Below, in pieces: positions 55,605-64,000 of a stretch of DNA of 64,000 bases. The notes beneath the pieces were generated by a model. That model was not told the DNA's origin. It made no database searches and saw nothing but the letters and a program-made list of their open reading frames with translations. The stretch comes from Antennarius striatus (Eukaryota > Chordata > Actinopteri > Lophiiformes > Antennariidae), in assembly GCF_040054535.1 (NCBI RefSeq), contig NC_090781.1:17974760-18038759 (forward strand), given 5' to 3'. A program made the position numbers and the translations under genes. Each line of letters opens with the position of its first letter. The first letter of the stretch is position 1.

Positions 55605-57900
55605 GCAGAGTTTGTCAGTAGTGAAAGAGGCTAGATTTGTATTTCTCTTCAAGCTAATGTTAATGCTGAGTTCATGACGGTAGTAAATTCCCAATTTAGT
55701 AATATCTGACCTGATAAACTACACCTGATAATGGCTGGAAAAAACGTATTCATGTTAAATTTAATTATCAATGCTAAATTATTCCCTCCAATCCTGAACA
55801 ACTGGATAATGGTATCAGCTTGGATGTATCAGAAAAAATAAATGTTCAAATGAGGTAGCCCGAGTTTTCCCAATGTCTGACATGTCCTGAACGCAGCATG
55901 AGAACATGGATAACAGACTAGCTTCATGCTTTTGTTTGCACTGAAAAGCTAATGTAAGGAAAGGAGCTAACAGGTTAGTGGGAATGTTAACCAGCTACCA
56001 TAATGCTTTTCTCTAAACTACCACATTTTTACTGAGCAAACTCTGAATTATTTTGCATTTATCCCCGAACTGCCTTGTTAAAACATCACAGATGATTATT
56101 ATGTATATATTTGGGAACACGTCATTGGTGTTGCCACATTCAGAGCAATAATTCCCCTTTTAATCAAAATAAAATTGAGATGGATTATCTGTGTTACCTG
56201 TTTGCCACCCGTTTCAGGCCTGTGCAGGTTGGAGTGCTTGTTGTCGTGGTGTTTGCACAGGTGGATGTGTTCACAGCAGGTATTCAGAGCCAATGTAGGA
56301 ATGGGCAGACAACGTTGACACGCCCTTCAGAACACAAATGAGCTTTCACACTGATGAATGCCAGCATTCAGTATATCTGATATTTACTGGTGTTTGTTTG
56401 CAGCAGGATTACACACAAAAGGCTGTTTCAGGTGATGCTGGAGCGACTCCGACTCTGGATGCATACGGGACCAAACCCTCCTTTTGATGTTTTCTTCAGC
56501 CGCATCACATGATCAGGGCTTCTTCATCTTCCTTGCGGTCGGTTTGCATTGGTTGAGTCTGTTGCTCTGTGACTGATTTTTGGATTTTACCATCCATGCT
56601 TTCACTGGGAAAATGTGCTTTGGGGGTTGTTGTTTTTTTTTTACTACTTCCTTGTTGTATGACTTTGATGTCTTTGTCATGTGATCATTGGGGAACTCAG
56701 AAGCCTTGGTGAAGGTTTGGTCTCCATTCACAAATTTTTTCTGCTAAAATCATTTTCATTTATCCAGACGGCGAATTCAGCTTTGGTTTAGAAACCAGTC
56801 TGAGTCTTGTTACCTGGTCCTCAGGCAGAGACGTTGGACTAGTTTTTCTACGATTATTTTACACTTAATTGTTATTCAAATCTTATGATGAGAAAATAGA
56901 ATATATAATGTAATAGGTAATATATATTAGAGTCCTGGATGAACGGTTCCTTGAGCCTTCAAGAGGTTTGACATAACCTGAAGGAAACATTCAGCTCACT
57001 GCCATGTTTAACATTTTATTTTTAACGACTTTTATTGCTTTCTGTGTTTGAAATGGATATTAAAAAGCAATCACTTATTCTTGCTTTTGTACATGTTTTT
57101 AAGAGAAATAAAATTATATGGAGTTATATGGAGCATGGCTTAGTTTTGTTTGTCAGAACAGGGTGGAATGTTCCACTTATTTCTGATCTTAATTTAGAAG
57201 CAATGCCTCTAAATACTATTCATTTAATTAGTTCATTATCATTACATTAATATACAAACCATCCATTATACATGGAAAAAGGTTTTGTGAGTCAATTTAC
57301 AATATCTTTTTAAAATTTAATTGTATATACTGATTTTAATCCCCGCAGGGAAATTAGTGAGTACATTAGTGAGTAAACATTAAAAAAAATATGACTACTG
57401 CAAACTAAATTTTGTCATTAATATATAACACAATATACAGTATGTAATTTACTTTGCAAATTAACTACCATGGATTTTTAAAGAATAAGCATAACGAAAA
57501 CAATTTTTCAATTTCTTTGCAACCGTAACGAGCTGCAACTGCGACGCACAAATCTACTGCAGCAGAAGCTTGAACTTAAACATTCATTCGTTAAACATTA
57601 TCATCATTATAAATATTTAGTATTTCTGTTAGATCGGAGCTCTTGTTGGGTGAAGGCTTGCACCTGAACGCACCACATCGTTTCTGAACGTCGTTGTAAG
57701 CTTCTGCGTGTTTGCGTGCACGTGCGCGCCTCGCGTGTGCGTGGATGCGTGCGCGTGTACGTCTGTGTGCGTGTGCGTTTTTGACTGACGGCAGGTTTGC
57801 GCCGTTTTACAGCACATTTGTGCGCCGGATCGCGTGCGTCCGTCACGTGACTGAAGAACGCCGAGTCACAGAACGCCGTCAGTGACGAGACTCCTGCAGG

Positions 57901-58020
<120 letters not shown>

Positions 58021-58282
58021 AGGTGGTGTGTCCCTAATGTCTGAGGCTGATCAGCTGTTTCCATCTGGTTTTATGTTGGGAGGAGACGTCAAGTTTGAAT
58101 TTGGGCAAAGAGATTAAAACAGACCTTTAGCAGCAACTAAAATATTTTAAACACAAAAACTTTATGTATCGAGTGTTTTTTGTTTGTTTATTTGTTTGTT
58201 TATTTGTGTTCCTCAAAAGGTTTTGAGCGGATTTCAGAGTAGTTTTTCATAAATTGTCTTATTTTCTCAGTTGCATACATTT

Positions 58283-58397
58283 TCAGTACCCGTTTCTTCC
58301 GCTGTTGCGGGTTACGGGGTTGCTGGAGCCTATCCCAGTGGACTTGGGGCGTGATGCAGGGGTGCACTCCGGGCGTGACGCCAGTGCACCGCAGAAT
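58283..58397 (-). repeat. Truncated SINE fragment
   Basis: Matches the tail-side third of the 42458-42810 SINE in the same orientation (GGAGCCTATCCCAGTGG; ACTCCGGGCGTGACGCCAGT). The tRNA-like head is absent. Confidence 0.75.
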
Positions 58398-58672
58398 TTT
58401 CTCAGTTAATAAATCTAAGTATATCATTCTAAAAATGTGAACGTTCTGTACGTTCTGCTTCGATACGCCCGATTTTGATTTCCAATCTGCTAATCATCCA
58501 TTAAAAATGGAATGTGTTGGGGGAGGGGGTCGGCGGATGCTCGACTCAATGTCTGTCTTTGTCGCAGCTGAGGAAACGCCTCAAACTGAGTTAGAGGGGA
58601 AATAATTTCACATTAGCGGAGGAATCTATGAGTGGACTTTTAACCCTCAGACATACAGCTGACGGAGGAACC

Positions 58673-58730
58673 AGAGGTCCAGATCCACCATGGACCTGAG
58701 GTCCAGAGGTCCAGATCCACCATGGACCTG
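58673..58730. repeat. Short tandem duplication
   Basis: Two direct copies of CCAGAGGTCCAGATCCACCA followed by TGGACCTGA, with a partial third at the join. Confidence 0.75.
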
Positions 58731-59975
58731 ATTTATTTCAAAATTCACTGCTTGAGAGGGATGGTCTGATTTTTGAAAGAGTCATTTTGAGACAAGGGGC
58801 TGAGATTATAAAAGTGACATTTTCATCTAAAGGGTGCAAATAATTAATCTGGGATCTTGGATTAGACCAAACTGTACAGAGTCATTTTCTAAGTTTGAGT
58901 TGAGGATGATGACATCAACAGAGAGGAGACGAGCTCATAAAGCATTTTAAAGCCTGGCCAATCAATTAAATCAGTCCCGTGGTTTTCCTTTTCACATGTC
59001 TTTACATCTATTTGTACTCATACGACAGCAAACAGCCTAATACTTTTAGCTTCAGAAGAACCGGATCAGCAGGAGCACCCACAAACTGTCGTTTTATAAA
59101 GAAACAAAAAAAAGTTCTGGAATTTTATTCATTGTAAAATCTACATTTTTAATTTAATCCAGTTTTTGGGATGCTGATAGGAAGATAATCCCAGTAATCT
59201 GATCAAGGTTTCTCACTAGATCTTCAAATAATCAGACTTGACATTATCCCCCCCCCCACTGTGAATCAGGTGCTGTCGCCATGGCAACCTTCACTGACAT
59301 TGGAGCTGTTAGATTTGGAAACGTGAGAGACACATCGGATGGGACGACGGCTCCTGTTTGATGTTTTTTTACACATTAAATCTCCATCTTTTGCTGTGTC
59401 GGAAAAGTTCTGCGAGACCAGAACTTTCCAAAAGGTTTTAGCGACAGTTCCTTTCATAAAACAAGCAGAGGCCAGTTTTCAGTCACATTCCAGTGCTGAT
59501 CGGACATTACAACATCAAGAATGTTTTTATGAGCAGCACACAGGCTTTATTGTTGTGTAATGGGGGTCTCAGCTGCATCGATTTTACACAAAACCCTCTT
59601 CAGTCCCACTGCATCTCCACTTCCTGCTGGTTTATATCGGGCAGCGCTGACGGATTCTATAGTGCATTTAAATAAAAACACGCTCTGGTCTGTAGCCGCG
59701 CAGACGTAAAGAGAAAATCATAACTGCTCTGATTTAATTTAAAGCGGCCGATTCGCTGCAGCTCCTGCATTTAATCAAATTTAAAACCTTTGCAAAGGTT
59801 TTAGTGACATTTAAAGAAAATGGAGGTCAGATAGTGACGCTTTATTGATGTCATTTAGACATAACAGGGTTAGTTTGTATTTTATTTTATCCCCTCTGCT
59901 CTTGTGGGGATTCATTATACGTTGTCTGTTGGTGTGGGTCTGCAGATGCACACACTCAGTGTGTTGCTCCAGGCT

Positions 59976-59978
<3 letters not shown>

Positions 59979-60041
<63 letters not shown>
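59979..60041. repeat. (CA)n microsatellite, about 31 units
   Basis: Uninterrupted CA repeat. Confidence 0.95.
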
Positions 60042-60044
<3 letters not shown>

Positions 60045-60905
60045 GATCTCTAGAACTAATGAAGTGTCCAAATTGCTGTCGTGAATTTCTATATTTTCTG
60101 GGTTGCGTCGTCCTTGAAGAACCTCTGTTTGCTTTCATCAACCCAAACATTTCACCGATTCGGCGTCCAGAGTAGAACCCTCCCAGATCGGTTCCGTTGT
60201 CCAGTTTCACTCGACAGGGAACGACTGAACAACAGCTGTGTGTCGTAAAGGTTGTATAGTGTGTTCTATTGTCGTCATTAACAGTATCTTTATCTAGAAG
60301 GCCTGCTAAAGGCTAAGTTCTCCAACCTGCATCATGGGAAATAACTCCACACCAGTAGGGGGCAGTAGTCAATATAGAAAACACAAAAAGAGCTACAGAT
60401 GTAAACACATTATGCCATTGTGATGCTTTTTTTTTTCAGTGTGTTGTGTTGCAGATCGAAGCTGCTGGTAGCTGTTCCAAACAGGTGGACAGGAACAGGA
60501 CAACACAAAAACAGAAAACTGACGTCAAACTGTGGCCCTTGTCCCATTTTCCAGCCACAGCTGACCAATCACAGCCTGAAGACAGGAGTCCAGTCTGGTC
60601 CAGACGATGGAGAAATGGAGCGTGGGATGAACGGTTGGTTTGACTCTGCATCAGTGGTAATTCTGGATTCCTGCTGGAAAGGCGGTGCTCTGGATTCTGG
60701 AGGTCCAGGCCTCTCCTGCTGGGATCAGGAGCTGAGACTGAGCTGAGAGGTCGGGGTCAAACGTAGAGGACGTTCGTGGGAGGAGCTGTGGAGATGCTTC
60801 AGGTTTCTGAACAACATTCCACCTGGGGGGCTCCTGTTGGAGGTCTCCATGCAAGTTCAACTGGGAAGAGATCCAGAGGCTCCAGGAAGGCTGGGAAGAG
60901 AGAGG

Positions 60906-60996
60906 GATGGATGGATGGATGGATGGATGGATGGACGGACGGATGGATGGATGGATGGATGGATGGATGGACGGACGGATGGATGGATGGATGGAT
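60906..60996. repeat. (GGAT)n tetranucleotide repeat with GGAC variants
   Basis: About 22 units of GGAT with two paired GGAC interruptions at similar spacing, which suggests a higher-order duplication. A shorter GGAT run lies at about 23028-23054. Confidence 0.9.
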
Positions 60997-61168
60997 CGAG
61001 CGCTACAGGGAATTAAAAACAGTAACCTATTATGGTAGAGAGAGATGCTAACTATAGCGTAGCTTAGCTCCCTGATAACCCTGGTCAGGACCTTTGATGC
61101 AGATAGACGCTAACAATAGTCCCCAGCCTATAAAGATGCCAATTAACAAGGCATTAGCTGGGATACAA

Positions 61169-61170
<2 letters not shown>

Positions 61171-61226
<56 letters not shown>

Positions 61227-61240
61227 GTGTGTGTGTGTGT

Positions 61241-61304
<64 letters not shown>

Positions 61305-61310
61305 GTGCGC
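61171..61310. repeat. (GT)n microsatellite, about 68 units, few interruptions
   Basis: GT repeat with single GC and AT interruptions. It forms an inverted pair with 61441-61569. Confidence 0.95.
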
Positions 61311-61438
61311 GCAGGTTAAAGCTAAGATGTTCCCCCGGCTAATAGCTTTGGATTGGAGCCCACAGCGACGGGCCTGACCTGTCGACCAGCCGGCTGTCTT
61401 CAATGGAGACTGGCTCGCTGCCTGGTCAACACACCCAC

Positions 61439-61569
<131 letters not shown>

Positions 61570-63077
61570 GGACAGTAATGTGGTAAGAAGCTCAGGTTTT
61601 TTATTTTTATTGGATATTGAAATTGAAATTGGCGTGCAGCATGCAGTCAGGAAGACGTTGGGTGTTGTTGGTACTTAATTATTTAAATGATGCTTTGGAG
61701 CAATCAATAGGAGAGCGGACTGACTGGAATATTCAATGAGCTGATGCTGTGTGACTGTTTAAATCTTCCCTTTACCTTCTTAAAGGAACATTGCTGAGGT
61801 TTCACTGTATTCTACGAGGTAAAAGTATGTAGCCTTTCTGAGGAAGATGCAAAAGTTCAAACACATTATTATGCAACATTAGTCCAGATTGCTGGATTTA
61901 AATGTTTCAAGGTTGAACATAAAGACTGTAATTTAACATTATGTATAATCTGGATCTAGATCTGCAAGTCATGCACAAATTGTGAAATTCAATGTTGTTT
62001 GTTTCCTCAGGGGCGGCGTCAGCTGAGCGACCAGACAGACGAGCATCTCAACCATCAATCTGGTGGTTTGATCAGAAAGTCAAGACTATGAGCCCGAAGG
62101 TGTATGAATGAAGAAGTCAGAAGTCACTTGACTCCCTGGGGTAACGAGTCATGCTTCTCTGTAGAACGAATGGGTTCACTGCAGAAGGCGGGGTGGCCTT
62201 GGAACGGATTACTCAGATGATGTCAGCTGAGGCTCACTACTACACCGACAAAGCAGAACACATGATTTCTCTGAAATGAAGGTGAAATACTTGAGAGTTT
62301 TTCATGAGATCCTGCCATTTAGAGATCATTCACAAGATCATTGACATTTAGAAAGTCCTCATTGATACCACGCTCTAATGGTTCATGTCCCCGGATTTTA
62401 ATTCCGCTACCGCAAACCAGCATCATGATGTCAGTAAGTTCCAGTACTGAACAAATACAACCAAGGATAAGGACTCTCTAAGTGATGACTTTTCAGCTGT
62501 CTCTTGATGTAGGAGCTAAGAGTTCTTTGGATGACAAGCTGGTCTCAAAATGCCTTCTGAAAGAGTGGTTGTGTTCATATGGAGACAGACTACGGGTTCA
62601 CGTCCGACTCCCTGATGTGAAAGGTCTGACAGCTTAAAGCCTCAGTGGATCGGGACCAAACTGACTCGCCGCTCCCTCGGGTCCAATCAGTCTAAAGGAA
62701 ATCAATTGGTGACGGAGCACCAGAGCCGATCCGTCCTCCCTGTGGAGCTCCAGCCAGACAGATACCTCTGTCCTCCGCTGTTATCGTCCAAATCAAATGA
62801 ACTTTCTGATGGCGTCTGCTCCTCTGATCGCTGCCGTGGTAGCAGGAGAAAAAAAGATCTTGACGTCTGACGTCAGCACATACATGTGTTTACACTCATA
62901 AAACCGGTTTCATAAATTGAAAATTATGAAACGCCCAGGTGACAATTTGCCTATGTTTATTCACATTTACCATTTCCAAATATATGTGAATGAATTAAGC
63001 AGCTGAATTAAATTAGTGCAATAATTAAATGTCTTTGTTCAGGTGTTACCTGTAATGTTGAATGGAAGCAAAACATT

Positions 63078-63342
63078 ATTAATCTTCCCTTCTCCTTGTC
63101 CCGTAAAGGTTCACCACATCATGTTTTTCTTTTTCCATTTTGAGAGGAACGCTTATATTTATTTGGCAAAGTTTTTTATGCCAGATGCCCTTCATACCAC
63201 AACCCTCTGCCTTCATCCAGGCTTAGGACCGGCCTCAGGGTGACACTGGTTTGTGCCCCATAAGGCTGCAGGTGCCAGGGATTGAACCTGGGACAGCATA
63301 CAAAGGAATCATGTGTCCTACCACTGAGCTCCCCCCTGACTA
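63078..63342 (-). mobile_element. tRNA-derived SINE with RTE-like tail and 14-bp target-site duplication
   Basis: Read on the minus strand it starts with a tRNA-like head (GAGCTCAGTGGTAGGACA as A box, GGTTCAATCCC as B box, T-stem CCAGG/CCTGG). It continues to a tail containing GGGCATCTGGCATAAAAAAC, which resembles the 3' end of fish RTE-type LINEs. GGAAGCAAAACATT flanks it at 63064-63077 and 63343-63356. The tRNA acceptor stem does not pair, so it is not a tRNA gene. Confidence 0.85.
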
Positions 63343-63356
63343 GGAAGCAAAACATT

Positions 63357-64000
63357 GATATAACACATTTTCAATTGTTTGTAATTATGTCCTATAATAA
63401 AACCCACTCAAGATATTTAATTTTATCAGACTGGCTTCTCAAGAAAGAAAAACTTTAGCTAATTTATGTCATTAAAACAAATTTATCTCATTTAAATGCT
63501 TGCATTTTAGGAATAAATATAAGCTTGACTGCATTTTTAGTCTAAGAGGATAAAAGTTATTTTCAGTAATGTCCTCACAACTTCTGAATACTTAAAATTT
63601 CTTTTAATTAAATTAAATTTCATTTTATGAACAGAAACAAACGGTAATGAAGATTCATTTACAAAATAACCATCCTAACTATTATAAAATAATAATCTAA
63701 CATAACATATTGTTTCCATCACCGTTACTTCGTCCAGTTGATTCTTCAATGTTTATTTCCTGCAGCAGCTCAACCACTTCCATCCACTCGACTCACACTC
63801 TTGTCCCGAGTGTCCACTCAGCACACCAGTCAAACCGCAATCAGCTCACTCGACCGCCAGCCCCTGGGGCATTATGGGTAAACTCACAACATTATGCTCT
63901 CTATTGACTAGCGGAGTGCTCTCCAGAGACCATGGACACCGAGCAATTACACACAAACCGGTGCGCACAAAAGCCTAATCAAGCCATGATGCTCCATTCC
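63357..64000. other. AT-rich end of the window, nothing recognised
   Basis: No exon-like or RNA-like feature is seen. The ORF at 63710-63907 has no recognisable motif. Confidence 0.5.

Noticed and set aside
57035-57250. 71-codon plus-strand ORF
   Set aside because: AT-rich, without any recognised motif or splice context. It resembles random open sequence.
63250-63335. Possible tRNA with a CCT-like anticodon on the minus strand
   Set aside because: The acceptor stem does not pair. It is the head of a SINE with 14-bp duplications.

Overview
This is a eukaryotic nuclear window, best read as a percomorph-type teleost fish genome. The evidence is spliced vertebrate genes with short introns and GT/AG borders, many long (CA)n/(GT)n microsatellites, intron-bearing tRNA genes, and LINE and SINE families of teleost type. 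Nothing bacterial, phage-like or CRISPR-like was seen. All gene models were built by hand from splice sites, reading-frame phase and family conservation. No alignment search was possible.

Layout, left to right. (1) 2530-18650, minus strand: timm50, the mitochondrial TIM23 receptor subunit. Eight coding exons are present and the 3' exons lie beyond the left edge. Its introns hold a 5'-truncated RTE-like LINE (about 11213-13815), an older LINE relic (about 15930-16450) and a rearrangement in which 418 bp from intron 4 was copied between two copies of a 394-bp LINE segment. (2) About 19800-20800: a remnant of another LINE with an open N-terminal ORF. (3) 21590-27129, plus strand: clip3 (CLIPR-59), complete, with an upstream noncoding exon, ankyrin repeats, two CAP-Gly domains and a C-terminal Cys pair. 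(4) 31468-33033, minus strand: a three-exon K50 paired-class homeobox gene with an N-terminal eh1-like motif, probably the teleost organizer gene dharma/bozozok. It is convergent with clip3. (5) 35569-37132: two intron-containing tRNA genes on the same tRNA-Arg scaffold, one with anticodon TCT and one with TGT. (6) 37247-41010: a young, 5'-truncated L1/Tx1-type LINE with one uninterrupted ORF of about 1190 codons, a poly(A) tail of about 84 nt and a perfect 14-bp target-site duplication. (7) 42458-42810: a tRNA-derived SINE with a 12-bp target-site duplication. (8) About 43.5-55.6 kb, plus strand: syne4 (nesprin-4), with spectrin-like helices, a kinesin-binding LEWD motif and a C-terminal KASH domain. 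(9) 55.6-64 kb: no recognisable gene, but many microsatellites, a 58.3-kb SINE fragment and a complete SINE with a 14-bp target-site duplication at 63.1-63.3 kb.

The clip3-syne4 neighbourhood resembles the human 19q13.12 cluster that contains CLIP3 and SYNE4, which supports the syne4 call. The protein-coding genes act in different places (mitochondrial import, Golgi/plasma-membrane trafficking, embryonic patterning, nuclear positioning) and do not form one pathway. The items most worth following up are the tRNA with a swapped anticodon, the templated-insertion rearrangement, the fresh L1 copy 114 bp upstream of that tRNA, and an unresolved splice phase in syne4.
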